Shown: positions 25,795 to 34,548, counted from the stretch's first letter. The stretch is 64,000 nucleotides of DNA from Oscillatoriaceae cyanobacterium M33_DOE_052 (GCA_015296065.1 DVDU01000235.1:23417-87416); one strand, 5' to 3'. Numbers and translations are program-made. Notes: a model not told the origin generated them from the sequence alone.

Positions 25795-26613
25795 ATGATT
25801 CAGTTGACAAAGTTTTTTTGGGTTTTCCTCTTCAGCGTGATGTTATGGCTGACGAATGGGACGGCTGGGTTGGCTGCTTCAGGGGTGGAGAGTTTCAGTC
25901 CGGAACAGATGGCTCAGTCTGAGGTTTTGGCAGATAAGGCAATGGCGGCGACGGCGGCGGGAAATTTGGCCGTGGCGGAGGAATACTGGACAGAAATGCT
26001 CGATCGCCTGCCCAAAGATGCGGCCATTTGGAGCAATCGGGGGAATGTGCGAGTCAGTCAGGGTAAGCTGATGGCAGCATTAGAAGACCATAACCAGGCG
26101 ATCGCGCTGGCTCCTTCCGTCCCCGATGCTTATGTGAATCGGGGCATTGCCTTCGAGGCTCTCGGACGCTATCCCGAGGCGATCGCCGACTACAACCAAG
26201 CCCTTTCCCTCGACCCCGAAGACCCCGTAGCCTACAACAACCGAGGTAACGCCGCCGCCGGAAAAGGAGATTGGCAAGCCGCAGTGGCTGACTACCACAC
26301 CGCCTGGGAGCTAGCGCCTAACTTCGCCTTTGCCCGCAACAACTGGGCTCTCGCACTCTATCAAACTGGCGAAACCAAAGCCGCCCTGACCGCCCTAAAA
26401 AACATTGTGCGCAAATATCCCAAATTTGCTGACGCTCGCGCCGCCCTCACCGCCGCCCTCTGGGTGGAAGGCAAAATGGGAGAAGCCGAGAGCAACTGGT
26501 TTGCCGCTGTAGGATTAGACCCCCGCTACCGAGACATCCAATGGGTGGCAGAGGTGCGCCGCTGGCCCCCCGCAATGGTCAGCGCCTTAGACCGCTTTCT
26601 CAAGCTGAAATAA
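25795..26613 (+). CDS. Exported TPR protein
   Basis: A 272-aa protein. The N-terminal segment FFWVFLFSVMLWLTNGTAGLAAS looks like a signal peptide, with export to the periplasm or thylakoid lumen. At least three canonical TPRs follow at about 75-180 (AAIWSNRGNVRVSQGKLMAA, PDAYVNRGIAFEALGRYPEA, VAYNNRGNAAAGKGDWQAAV), then a less regular helical C-terminus. TPRs scaffold protein complexes; no specific partner can be named. It ends 14 bases inside the convergent HAD gene. Confidence 0.82.
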   Translation: MIQLTKFFWVFLFSVMLWLTNGTAGLAASGVESFSPEQMAQSEVLADKAMAATAAGNLAVAEEYWTEMLDRLPKDAAIWSNRGNVRVSQGKLMAALEDHNQAIALAPSVPDAYVNRGIAFEALGRYPEAIADYNQALSLDPEDPVAYNNRGNAAAGKGDWQAAVADYHTAWELAPNFAFARNNWALALYQTGETKAALTALKNIVRKYPKFADARAALTAALWVEGKMGEAESNWFAAVGLDPRYRDIQWVAEVRRWPPAMVSALDRFLKLK

Positions 26614-27409
26614 TCAATTCCCGAATCACACCCGGGGTCAGCTCCTGTACCCCGTCTAACACTGCGATCGCCCCAGCTTTGTGGAGATTTTCCCGATAGG
26701 CGGCGCGACGCTCTGGCTGGGCTTCTTGGATGTGGGGGGGCAGAACCCCCACCCCCAACCAACACCTCTGGGGTTGCTGCTCTTTGGCTTTCCCTACAGC
26801 GTAGATATCCGCCACCGTGTCCCCCACATAGATAACTGGGGTGAGTTCTGGGTATTGGTGGCGCTGTTCCAGTTGCGCCACAGCGGCAAAAAGTCCTGTG
26901 GGGTCGGGTTTTCCGGGGGCGTCTTCCATCGCCACTAGCACCGGGGCCGATAGTCCGAGGGCTCCTTCTAAGATATAGGTAGCTTCCGCTCTCATGGCGC
27001 CGCTGAAAAACCCCCAAGCAATTCCGGCGCTGGTGAGACTTGCCAAATAGGTTCTTGGCATCAGTAATGGCTCTTGACAAATGTATCCTGTCATGTTATT
27101 AGGGTCAGGGCCGCGATAGCGGGACTGGAAAAAGTCCACCAGGGTTTTGTAGTCGAGATTAATCTGGTTTCGGGGTTGACCCTGCGCCGAGAAGTGGCGG
27201 TAAATCAGCTCCTGTGAGGCTTCCCAGTCATTGTTCCAGATGCCTTCAGATTTGAGGGTGTCGATGTCTAAGGGGGTGGGGCGATAGGCGTTAGCGGTAA
27301 AGTGTTCTACGGTATCGGCGATCGCTCGCCGGTACGAGCCCCCCACATCTCGCACTACCCCATCAATATCAAAAACTACGATCGCGGCTGCATCTGCTGT
27401 GGATTCCAT
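26600..27409 (-). CDS. HAD-superfamily hydrolase, TIGR01548-like
   Basis: A 269-aa cytosolic protein with HAD motif I VVFDIDGVVRDVGGSYRRAI (nucleophile and acid/base Asp), motif II/III region SAPVLVAMEDAPGKPDPTGL and motif IV VIYVGDTVADIYA. The DVGGSYRRAIADTVEHFT stretch and overall length match the cyanobacterial/plant subfamily I know as TIGR01548. The physiological phosphate substrate is unknown. The 3' end overlaps the convergent TPR gene by 14 bases. Confidence 0.85.
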   Translation of the reverse strand: MESTADAAAIVVFDIDGVVRDVGGSYRRAIADTVEHFTANAYRPTPLDIDTLKSEGIWNNDWEASQELIYRHFSAQGQPRNQINLDYKTLVDFFQSRYRGPDPNNMTGYICQEPLLMPRTYLASLTSAGIAWGFFSGAMRAEATYILEGALGLSAPVLVAMEDAPGKPDPTGLFAAVAQLEQRHQYPELTPVIYVGDTVADIYAVGKAKEQQPQRCWLGVGVLPPHIQEAQPERRAAYRENLHKAGAIAVLDGVQELTPGVIRELIISA

Positions 27410-27527
27410 CGGTTTTATCTCCCTGGTGGTAGTTCGTCAGACTGTCGGGATGTACATTTTGGTGGATGTATGATACAATCAAAAATTGCACAAAAGTCGA
27501 AAGCATACCGCCATCCAGGAGGGATGA

Positions 27528-27827
27528 TTGTCGAAATTCATTTTAAAGGTTCTGTGGCTAGAAGATAATGTGGCGCTGGCAGTTGACCAGGTAGTGGGGC
27601 AAGGAACCAGCCCCCTGACACGCTACTTTTTCTGGCCGCGCACTGATGCTTGGGAAGAACTGAAAAACGAGGTCGAATCCAAGCACTGGATCAACGATGT
27701 CGATCGGGTGGATTTGCTCAACAAGGCCACAGAAGTGATCAACTACTGGCAAGAAGAAGGCAAGGGCCGTCCTCTGCCCGAAGCACAGACCCGATTTCCC
27801 GAAGTCACCTTTACCGGTAGTAGTTGA
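27528..27827 (+). CDS. ycf65: 30S ribosomal protein PSRP-3 (Ycf65-like)
   Basis: A 99-aa protein closely matching the plastid-specific ribosomal protein 3/Ycf65 family: [60 protein letters not shown]. It is a component of the small ribosomal subunit in cyanobacteria and chloroplasts. The start is TTG 27528: an AGGAGGG Shine-Dalgarno sits 4-5 bases upstream, and the family begins [10 protein letters not shown]. An ATG at 27524 is out of frame. A non-AUG start with a strong ribosome-binding site is unusual and worth correcting in automated annotations. Confidence 0.93.
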   Translation: MSKFILKVLWLEDNVALAVDQVVGQGTSPLTRYFFWPRTDAWEELKNEVESKHWINDVDRVDLLNKATEVINYWQEEGKGRPLPEAQTRFPEVTFTGSS

Positions 27828-28079
27828 GCCAGAACACCGTCCGGTGTCACGCCAGGATCGGGATTACCCCGACCAGAGAGAGCGGTTCCCGGTAAGGGAT
27901 ATCCGCTCTTGCTTTTTAGGCGATCGTGACTGGTTTGCCCAGAAAACCGCAGATTTTTTCCCCAGAGGTTCTGGGCAGCCACCGGGAACCAATCAAGTTG
28001 CTCAGTGCCAAATCACCAGATGCAGGCGGGGAAGCTAGGATGGAATTATTGAGTAAATACACTTACAGGTGTTGCCTAA

Positions 28080-28772
28080 ATGATTGGACTCAAAAAATCC
28101 CCCCTAACTGACGAGCAAATAGCTGTGTGGCTGCGCGGGTTGCTCTCGATCGCCTGGGCAGATGGTCACTACGACCCGGAAGAACAGGAGTTAATCGCCA
28201 CCATCACCACCAGCGAATTGGCTCCCAACGCCGATTTCGCGAATCTAGAGCCCATATCCACCGCCGAATTAGCCACCGTTCTCGGACAAGACGATGTAAT
28301 CGCCCAAAATTTCTTGCGCACCGCCGTGATGGTTGCCCTCGCCGATGGGATCTATTCCCCGTCGGAAGACGAACTGCTACACCAGCTATGTGTAGCTTTA
28401 GGACAGAAAGTAGAGGCGATCGAGTCCCTGCGCCACACCCTAGAAGATGGCACAGCCGCAAAAGGAAACACCACCAGTATTAACCTCGCTCCGCCACATC
28501 CACACCTCCCCCAAATTGACGTTCTGGCTCCCATGCGTCACTGGTTGGATGACCTGGATATCCACGATCCGCGACTGGCGCGCTTTTTGTGCAAGTTGAT
28601 TCCTCCCCAGTGCCCTTTTGAGCGGGATATCACCCTCTTTGGTCAAAAAGTGGTTCATATCCCCCCCCTGTGCAAATTGAATCCCCTATATGAACAGTTG
28701 GTGGGGATCCGTTTTCGGGCTCTGTCGTACTTGGCGGACGAATGCGGCGAAGACGTGCGGGAGTATTGCTAA
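28080..28772 (+). CDS. TerB-like / Mo-dependent nitrogenase C-terminal domain protein
   Basis: A 230-aa protein. Residues about 10-125 resemble a TerB/DjlA-like helical domain (LLSIAWADGHYDPEEQELI, VMVALADGIYSPSEDELLHQ). Residues about 150-230 are the cyanobacterial Mo-nitrogenase_C domain (ARFLCKLIPPQCPFERDITL, HIPPLCKLNPLYEQLVGIRF, ALSYLADECGED). Despite the domain name, it is found in non-fixing cyanobacteria and its role is unknown; conserved Cys suggest metal or redox chemistry. No nif genes are present here. Confidence 0.85.
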   Translation: MIGLKKSPLTDEQIAVWLRGLLSIAWADGHYDPEEQELIATITTSELAPNADFANLEPISTAELATVLGQDDVIAQNFLRTAVMVALADGIYSPSEDELLHQLCVALGQKVEAIESLRHTLEDGTAAKGNTTSINLAPPHPHLPQIDVLAPMRHWLDDLDIHDPRLARFLCKLIPPQCPFERDITLFGQKVVHIPPLCKLNPLYEQLVGIRFRALSYLADECGEDVREYC

Positions 28773-28773
28773 C

Positions 28774-28950
28774 TAATGTCACTTGTCCTTTGTCACTTGT
28801 CTTTTGTCACTTGTCATTTGTCACTTGCATGAATAAACAGATGAAAAACTCTCTGACAAAAGGCTCTTGTTTGTTACTTGGATGAATAAACAAAAGACAA
28901 AGGACAAAGGACAAAGGACAAAGGACAAAGGACAAAGGACAAAGGACAAA
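28774..28950. repeat. Inverted heptamer arrays upstream of obgE
   Basis: At 28778-28828 GTCACTT/GTCCTTT-type heptamers run in one orientation; at 28897-28950 the complementary ACAAAGG heptamer is repeated seven times exactly and stops just before the obgE ATG at 28952. Each unit contains AAGGA, so the array is a string of Shine-Dalgarno-like motifs, the last about 8 bases from the start codon. Two copies of ACTTGSATGAATAAACA (about 28824 and 28876) lie between. Confidence 0.85.
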
Positions 28951-28951
28951 T

Positions 28952-29980
28952 ATGCAATTTATTGATTTAGCAGAAATCGAAGTTATCGGAGGGAAAGGTG
29001 GGGATGGGGTGGTAGCCTTTCGCCGCGAGAAGTACGTCCCCGCTGGCGGCCCCGATGGTGGTAATGGCGGTAAGGGAGGAGACGTGATTTTTCTAGGGGA
29101 AGAAAATCTGCAAACTCTCCTGGATTTTCAGTATAACCGCCGCATTGCCGCAGAAAATGGCAAGCGCGGCGGCCCGAAAAACTGCACCGGCGCCAAGGGA
29201 AAGGATGCGGTGGTGGCGGTGCCTCTGGGTACTGTGGTTTGGGATGCAGATAGCGGGCAACTGGTGGGAGATATTGTCACTCATGGACAGACTTTGGTAG
29301 TGGCGCGAGGTGGCAAGGGTGGTTTGGGAAATAAACACTTTCTCAGTAACAGTAACCGGGCTCCAGAGTACGCTTTGCCGGGATTAGATGGAGAAAATTT
29401 TCACCTCCGCTTGGAGTTGAAGCTGTTGGCAGAAGTGGGAATTATTGGTTTACCAAATGCAGGCAAATCTACTTTAATTGCGGCGGTGTCTTCGGCGCGT
29501 CCGAAGGTGGCGGATTATCCTTTTACGACTTTGGTGCCTAACTTAGGTGTGGTGCGCAAGCCTACTGGTGATGGCACGGTGTTTGCTGATATCCCTGGTT
29601 TGATTGCTGGGGCTCACTTAGGTGTAGGATTGGGTCACGATTTTTTACGCCATATCGAGCGCACGCGGTTGTTGTTGCACCTAATTGATGTCACCAGTGC
29701 TGACCCGATCGCTGATTATGAGACGATCCAGCAGGAGCTAAACGCTTACGATCGGGGTTTACCAGAACGCCCGCAGATTCTGGCTTTGAGTAAGATAGAT
29801 GCTCTGGCGGGCTCGATGGAGGAGGTGGAGGCAATTTCTGCCACCCTGCGCCAACGCGCCCCTGGTGTGCCAGTATTTTGCATCTCCGCCGTCACGAGAA
29901 CTGGACTTGAACCTTTGTTGCAGGAAGTTTGGCGGCAGCTTGACCTGATGAGTCCTTTGTCCCTAGTCCCTAGTTCCTAG
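28952..29980 (+). CDS. obgE: Obg GTPase
   Basis: A 342-aa ribosome-assembly GTPase acting on the 50S subunit. The Gly-rich Obg fold occupies 1-158 ([34 protein letters not shown]). The G domain has G1 GLPNAGKS at 166-173, G2 [11 protein letters not shown]3 DIPG at 213-216 and G4 LSKID. The C-terminus is short, as in cyanobacteria, and its last residues (SPLSLVPSS) are encoded by heptamer-like CTAGTCC repeat sequence, so the tail is probably not functional. The leader is an ACAAAGG array. Confidence 0.96.
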   Translation: MQFIDLAEIEVIGGKGGDGVVAFRREKYVPAGGPDGGNGGKGGDVIFLGEENLQTLLDFQYNRRIAAENGKRGGPKNCTGAKGKDAVVAVPLGTVVWDADSGQLVGDIVTHGQTLVVARGGKGGLGNKHFLSNSNRAPEYALPGLDGENFHLRLELKLLAEVGIIGLPNAGKSTLIAAVSSARPKVADYPFTTLVPNLGVVRKPTGDGTVFADIPGLIAGAHLGVGLGHDFLRHIERTRLLLHLIDVTSADPIADYETIQQELNAYDRGLPERPQILALSKIDALAGSMEEVEAISATLRQRAPGVPVFCISAVTRTGLEPLLQEVWRQLDLMSPLSLVPSS

Positions 29981-29984
29981 TCCA

Positions 29985-30383
29985 TCACTCGACTTTTGAT
30001 GCCGGGGCGATTCTAAATATCACTCCCACCCCTTCTCGATTTAAGTTGGGTTGACCATCGGGTTCAAAATATGGGCTGGTGAGTCCCACATCTTTGAGGG
30101 GGGTTCGCGCTGGCAGCTCCCAGTTAAATTCCAGGATGCCAATTTCCCCATCATCCGGGGCCGAGATGCCATTCTGGAGCAGGGTTTCCACCGGGGTGGT
30201 TTCTATAATTTGATTCAGGCTGGGATTGCCGGTTTGCTGTAGGTAGCTGGCGGAAGTTTCGGCTTTGGGGAGTTCTTGAATGGGGGTTCCTGGTTCATTT
30301 TGGGCGCTGGCGGCTGTGGCAACCGACCATAGAGATGCCGCCAATAGAGAGCTAGCCACTCGGAGAGCGATCGTCTTGTTCAT
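29985..30383 (-). CDS. Small exported protein of unknown function
   Basis: A 132-aa protein with a clear signal peptide (ALRVASSLLAASLWSVATAA, then SAQ). The mature part has no family I recognise; conserved-looking segments are NPSLNQIIETTPVETLLQNG and GILEFNWELPARTPL. It is probably periplasmic. An AGGAGGAAGAG sequence lies just upstream of the ATG. It is convergent with obgE, with stops four bases apart. Confidence 0.65.
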   Translation of the reverse strand: MNKTIALRVASSLLAASLWSVATAASAQNEPGTPIQELPKAETSASYLQQTGNPSLNQIIETTPVETLLQNGISAPDDGEIGILEFNWELPARTPLKDVGLTSPYFEPDGQPNLNREGVGVIFRIAPASKVE

Positions 30384-30584
30384 GCTCTTCCTCCTGATGC
30401 ACTGGGTAAGAATTTGATGGAGATGTGGAGGCGCGAATCTTCAGGATTAATCATATCCTTTTTTCAGATTAAATGTGTGACATTGCACCTCTGTTTTCAG
30501 TAAAGCCAATAAATCGGCGCTTAGGGGTGCCTGTAACAAATATTTACTTAATCTCGCGAGGATAAATTACCTGGTCAAAATTGC

Positions 30585-32150
30585 TTATTTTGGCGCCACG
30601 GGAGCGGCATTGCCATTAAAGAAGCGGTAGGTAGTGCCGGAAATCTGGCGGATGAGTTCTTCGGCGTTGGCGTCGTTGTGGGGACGCTGGACGATCGTGG
30701 CGACTAAATAGCGTTTGCCGCTCTTGATATCCACCATGCCAGCATCACCAATGGCACTACCTATATCTCCAGTTTTGTGGGCGATGACAGCACCTTCCCC
30801 TAAACCCTGGGGCAAGAGGGAATTATTGCGGGTATCGCGCATGATGCTAAAGGCGAGATCGCGGCTGCGCAGGGACACCAAATCCCCCTGATTCACCATC
30901 GCCATCACCTGTACCAAATCTCTGGGGCTGGTGGTATTAGTCCCTTCTAAGTCTGCTAGAGGATTACGAATCACTGTGGATGTTAATCCCCAGGACTGGA
31001 AACGGTGGTTGAGGGCTTCGGCTCCCCCCAAACGATCGATAATCATATTCGTGGCAGTGTTATCACTGATGACAATCATCTTGGTGACAGTATCCAGCGC
31101 CGTCCACTTTGTCCCCGGTGGCTGGTACTGCATCTCCCCAGAACCTTCCGCCACTTGGGTTGCCTCCATCGTCAGCATTTCATCTAAACGAATTTTGCCT
31201 GCATCCACGTCCTGAAAAAAAGCAATTAAAATAGGCAACTTAATCGTGCTAGCAGCGGAAAAACTGGACCCACCGTTTAAGTCAACATAGTTGTTGTTGT
31301 CAATGTCCATGATAAACAGACCCGGGATTAACTCGGGACTTTTCGTGGTGAGAGTTTGCAGTAATGCTTTTAATTCCGTGAGTTCTTGCCCCAACGCCAA
31401 ACCTCCTGGAGTCGGAGATTTTGGGAGTCCGGCGGCGGGCTGCATTTCGGCTTCACTGGTGGCGCTGGGTGAAATTGGTTCACCTTTGTATTTGGCCGGG
31501 TTCCATACCGAGAGCATTGTGCCCACGATCGCCCCTAAACCCACGCCCAAAATCGCCAGCCGCGCTGCGTACAAAATCGGAGATACAGCACGGCTGGTAC
31601 GCCCAGCGCTTTTGAGCCGCTGGCGTGGTTTGCTACTCACGGTTTGAGCAGTTGACGCCCGGTCTGAAGTAGATGCCAGGGGTTCGGCGCCCCTGCTTTC
31701 GTTCCGGTCTGACATTCTCCCATTTGGCGACGACACACCGACTCTGGATCTGGAACTATTTTCAACACCCTTGATTCCCCTGGCGGTTCGCGATGTTACC
31801 GTTGGGGAAACATCGGCGGGTAAGGACGCAGCATTTCTTGTCCCCACCGGTGCAGCTCCTCCTGACTTCTTCAGTAACCGCAAATCTGGGGAGGGTTTTG
31901 GGGAAGATTTTGGCGTTTTCGCCCGTCGGCTGTGCTGCCTGTCGGGATTAGATGGATCGGGCTTTGGGGGACGCCCCCCACCTTTTTCGCCTTTTTGCCG
32001 TTTCTGACTCATTTCTGTTTGCGCCCCAGAGTCCGGCATCTCCTTGGGCGTCAGGCGCCGCCGCCGCACTCGCATCGGCTGCGGTTCGTCTTCTGACTGC
32101 TCAGATGGCACTATGGATAAAAATGAACGTCTGGGAAACCTCTGAGCCAC
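30585..32150 (-). CDS. Class A beta-lactamase-like serine hydrolase, membrane-anchored
   Basis: A 521-aa protein. The first ~190 residues are basic, Ser, Pro and Arg-rich and probably cytoplasmic and disordered. A single transmembrane segment (ILYAARLAILGVGLGAIVGT) anchors it. The C-terminal domain has the serine beta-lactamase/transpeptidase motifs: STIK near 300 (nucleophile Ser), SDN near 361 and HKTG near 457. The Glu166-type omega-loop signature is present in part (NPLADLEGTN). It probably acts on cell wall peptides or beta-lactams outside the membrane; true lactamase activity is not assured. GTG start with an AGGAG site. Confidence 0.85.
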   Translation of the reverse strand: MAQRFPRRSFLSIVPSEQSEDEPQPMRVRRRRLTPKEMPDSGAQTEMSQKRQKGEKGGGRPPKPDPSNPDRQHSRRAKTPKSSPKPSPDLRLLKKSGGAAPVGTRNAASLPADVSPTVTSRTARGIKGVENSSRSRVGVSSPNGRMSDRNESRGAEPLASTSDRASTAQTVSSKPRQRLKSAGRTSRAVSPILYAARLAILGVGLGAIVGTMLSVWNPAKYKGEPISPSATSEAEMQPAAGLPKSPTPGGLALGQELTELKALLQTLTTKSPELIPGLFIMDIDNNNYVDLNGGSSFSAASTIKLPILIAFFQDVDAGKIRLDEMLTMEATQVAEGSGEMQYQPPGTKWTALDTVTKMIVISDNTATNMIIDRLGGAEALNHRFQSWGLTSTVIRNPLADLEGTNTTSPRDLVQVMAMVNQGDLVSLRSRDLAFSIMRDTRNNSLLPQGLGEGAVIAHKTGDIGSAIGDAGMVDIKSGKRYLVATIVQRPHNDANAEELIRQISGTTYRFFNGNAAPVAPK

Positions 32151-32223
32151 ACCTCATCTCCTCTTAATCTAACTCCAGAAAGGCTAAAACCAGCTTCCTG
32201 CTGCCTGGTTTAATCATCCCCTC

Positions 32224-33000
32224 TTACCTGGTGTCCGGATGGCCTGTGGTAGGGGAGGGGATGGGGGGAATTTGGGATAGAGCCCATCGTACTTGAGACA
32301 GGATACCCCGCAACATAGCCACTTCATCGGCGGATAGCCCTGCTCGATTGTATAGTCGCCGGAATTTTTCCATCCGACTAGCGGCAGTATGGGGATAAAG
32401 ATACCCAATGTCGAGCAGTAATGCTTCCAGTTGTTGATAATACCCTTCCAGGATATCTAATGATACAGGGGGGTTAGGGTTGGTAATGGGGGGTATCACA
32501 CCTGGGGTTACTGGTTGTTTTTTCGCCTGAGACAGTTCATAACTGCAAATGGCTACGGATTCTGCTAGGTTCAGGGAGGGATAGGCGGGGGATGAGGGTA
32601 TGCGCACGAACCGCCCCGCGTAGTTCAGTTCGGCGTTGCTCAGTCCCCGGTCTTCTGGGCCAAATATCAAGGCCGATGGGGTTTCTAGCAGCCAGGGTAG
32701 GGCGTCTCTGGGGTGTTCTAGGGTGGTGGCGACCGATCGCTCTCTGGCGGTGGTGGCGATCGCTCGGTAGCATCCCGTCAGCGCTTCGGGCAGAGTCCCT
32801 ACCACGATCGCTGTTTCTAGAATATCTGCGGCGTGAACTGCCATTTGCCGCGCCTGGGCGCCCAAATGCTCACACTGGGGATTTACCAGCACTAACTGCC
32901 TCAATCCCATATTTTTCATCACTCGGGCGATACTCCCGATATTCAATTCCCCCGCTGGCTCTACTAAAATAATCCGCACTCTGGCTAATGATTCATCCAT
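32224..33000 (-). CDS. trmJ: TrmJ/TrmH-family SPOUT RNA methyltransferase
   Basis: A 258-aa protein from the preferred start ATG 33000; an upstream ATG at 33087 adds 29 non-conserved residues. SPOUT signatures: VRIILVEPAGELNIGSIARV, MKNMGLRQLVLVNPQC, ALIFGPEDRGLSNAEL, VRIPSSPAYPSLNLAESVAI. The family forms knotted dimers and 2'-O-methylates tRNA (position 32 in TrmJ) or rRNA. A C-terminal helical extension is typical. The exact RNA target is inferred from the best family match only. Confidence 0.88.
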   Translation of the reverse strand: MDESLARVRIILVEPAGELNIGSIARVMKNMGLRQLVLVNPQCEHLGAQARQMAVHAADILETAIVVGTLPEALTGCYRAIATTARERSVATTLEHPRDALPWLLETPSALIFGPEDRGLSNAELNYAGRFVRIPSSPAYPSLNLAESVAICSYELSQAKKQPVTPGVIPPITNPNPPVSLDILEGYYQQLEALLLDIGYLYPHTAASRMEKFRRLYNRAGLSADEVAMLRGILSQVRWALSQIPPIPSPTTGHPDTR

Positions 33001-33087
33001 AATCCTAGATTTAACTCTCTCATCTATGATCCGGCTTGTGGTGGGGTAGCTGATCATCACCTGATGGTATTTACGTTGCTCGGGCAT

Positions 33088-33453
33088 CGATCGCTACTGC
33101 TCACATAAATTAAATCCCCTCCGGGCACGGCATCTTGAATATTAAGCCGAAATGAAAAATCTTCATAACGCCGTGCCCTCCGATGGTCATCTGAAACGAA
33201 AAATCCCGCCCCGTGCCCTTGGATTTGCCCGTGGTGGCGGGCACGGCGTGATTAAAATCTGGGTTTTTCTATAGAGGTTAACATAGCTGTGCTACTCCAA
33301 AATTTATTTTATTCATATGATTTGTAAATTAAATCGCGTAGATACTGTATTGACTTGTCAAGGAGTAGTCGATAAAAAAAACATTCTCATTCTTATCTGA
33401 AATGACTATAACATACAAGGGACACGGCATGCCGTGTCCCTGTATATTTACCC
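33088..33453. other. Intergenic region with GCACGGC palindromes
   Basis: About 365 bases. GGGCACGGC at 33123-33131 pairs with GCCGTGCCC at 33170-33178, and further CCGTGCCC/GGGCACGG copies occur at about 33210-33250. A near-perfect long palindrome lies at 33412-33446. The middle is AT-rich without a gene. Confidence 0.55.
33418..33441. repeat. 24-bp perfect palindrome (GACACGGCA family)
   Basis: AGGGACACGGCA and its exact complement abut with no loop; five more bases pair on each side (ATACA/TGTAT) with one bulged A. The core recurs at 61405-61425. It is 13 bases beyond the stop of the MIF gene and may act as its terminator hairpin. Confidence 0.75.
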
Positions 33454-33807
33454 TTAACCAAAAGTGGAACTATTCCAACCCCACATATACCCTTTGGCGT
33501 CGTTGAATTCTATGTAAATGCGATTGGTGGGAACCCCTATAGCACCACTGATTGTTTGGCAAAAATCCTGGCTCATAGATTTAGTTTTATCGGGACTCAT
33601 CGTCCCCACACTTTTGATTTCTATGTAGCATACCGGGTCAGTGGTGCCACCAAAAGTCATTGGTACTTCTGACTCAAAAGCGGTCATCACATAAGATTCT
33701 GGTTTACCAGTATGTTTGGCCAGACTAGCCGACAAATTTTTGAGCAGGGTTTCCACTGCAGTTTTATCTGGGGAAGCAACAGAGCTTTTAACTGTGATTA
33801 GAGGCAT
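33454..33807 (-). CDS. MIF-like tautomerase
   Basis: A 117-aa protein of the MIF/phenylpyruvate tautomerase family. Pro2 (N-terminal after Met removal) is the catalytic base. The motifs PLITVKSSVA, GKPESYVMTAFE, GTTDPVCYIEIKSVG and IEFNDAKGYMWGWNSSTFG match the family, including the C-terminal W.GWN.STF. Expected activity is keto-enol tautomerisation of phenylpyruvate-type compounds; the cellular role in cyanobacteria is not settled. Confidence 0.92.
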   Translation of the reverse strand: MPLITVKSSVASPDKTAVETLLKNLSASLAKHTGKPESYVMTAFESEVPMTFGGTTDPVCYIEIKSVGTMSPDKTKSMSQDFCQTISGAIGVPTNRIYIEFNDAKGYMWGWNSSTFG

Positions 33808-33828
33808 AAATCAGGAATGTAGTAGTAT

Positions 33829-33930
33829 AATAGGTTTGTAGTAGGGCTTTAGCCCAAATTCCAGAGTATCATAGGTTTGTAGTAGGGCTTCAGCCCAAAT
33901 TATAGAGGGCTAAAGCCCTACTACGAGCCT
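33829..33930. repeat. Stem-loop repeat cluster (GTAGGGCTTTAGCCC family)
   Basis: Two direct copies (about 33831-33865 and 33872-33905) of a GTTTGTAGTAGGGCTTNAGC element are followed by an inverted copy (GGGCTAAAGCCCTACTACG, about 33907-33926). The set can fold into a long hairpin. It sits between the MIF and flavin reductase genes. Confidence 0.8.
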
Positions 33931-33944
33931 AAAGAGAAACAACA

Positions 33945-34424
33945 TTAACCGCCGTAATTCCAGCCGGTACTTTCCAGCAAGAGGAGTTGGCCTTCGCGGT
34001 GGATACCGGCGGCAATAACTTCGCCGACGTAAACGGTGTGATCGCCTTTTTTGACGCTGCCCACAACTTGGCATTCCACATAGCCGAGGCTGTCTTTGAT
34101 GATGGGACAGCCGGTGGCGCCGGTGTAAAATTCTACGTCTTCAAATTTATTGCCGTTGCGACGTTGGGGTTTGAAGAATTTCTGCGCTAGGTCTTTTTGA
34201 CCAGCTTCTAGGAAACTGAGAGTGAAAACGCCGCTGGCTTCTATCATGGCGTGCGATCGGGAATCCTGACGGACGCAGTTTACCACCAAAGGAGGGGTAA
34301 AGGATGCTTGCATCACCCAGGAGGCAGTAAAGCCATTGAGTTCTTCCCCGTCACGGACGCCGCAGATATAGATTCCGTGGGGAATCAGTCGCAGGAGGGT
34401 TTTTTTGGCCTGTTCGTCTAACAA
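33945..34424 (-). CDS. Flavin reductase-like domain protein
   Basis: A protein of about 159 aa with a flavin reductase/split-barrel FMN-binding domain: LLRLIPHGIYICGVRDGEEL, NGFTASWVMQASFTPPLVVN and LGYVECQVVGSVKKGDHTVY. It probably binds FMN and reduces flavin or acts as an oxidoreductase partner. No ATG is available at the N-terminus. The family starts MLDEQAKKT, which fits TTG 34424; a second TTG at 34439 exists because 15 bases (ACAAGGTATTTTCTA) are tandemly duplicated there. Confidence 0.82.
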   Translation of the reverse strand: MLDEQAKKTLLRLIPHGIYICGVRDGEELNGFTASWVMQASFTPPLVVNCVRQDSRSHAMIEASGVFTLSFLEAGQKDLAQKFFKPQRRNGNKFEDVEFYTGATGCPIIKDSLGYVECQVVGSVKKGDHTVYVGEVIAAGIHREGQLLLLESTGWNYGG

Positions 34425-34453
34425 GGTATTTTCTAACAAGGTATTTTCTGTGC

Positions 34454-34459
34454 TATAAT
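34454..34459 (+). promoter_or_regulatory. Extended -10 promoter element reading into the CRISPR-like units
   Basis: TGCTATAAT at 34451-34459 is a textbook TGN-extended -10. The only thing downstream on this strand is the pair of CRISPR-repeat-like units at 34477-34546. No good -35 is visible. Confidence 0.35.
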
Positions 34460-34476
34460 GGTTGACTCATACAGAT

Positions 34477-34546
34477 AATGAATCCGGCTTGCGGGATTGA
34501 AACAGGGACGGGCAACAATAATGAATCCCACAAGCGGGATTGAAAT
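34477..34546 (+). repeat. Two CRISPR-repeat-like units
   Basis: Two 27-base units (34477-34503 and 34520-34546) share AATGAATCC, GCGGGATTGAAA and internal dyad symmetry (GAATCC..GGGATT). The GGGATTGAAAC end is typical of cyanobacterial CRISPR repeats. The gap between them is only 16 bases, too short for a normal spacer, and there are no cas genes here. I read it as a relic or solo-repeat pair, not a working array. Confidence 0.5.
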
Positions 34547-34548
34547 GA

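Noticed and set aside
28080..28772. Nitrogenase-related gene as a sign of nitrogen fixation
   Set aside because: The domain name is historical; no nif gene is in the window and the family is widespread in non-fixing cyanobacteria.
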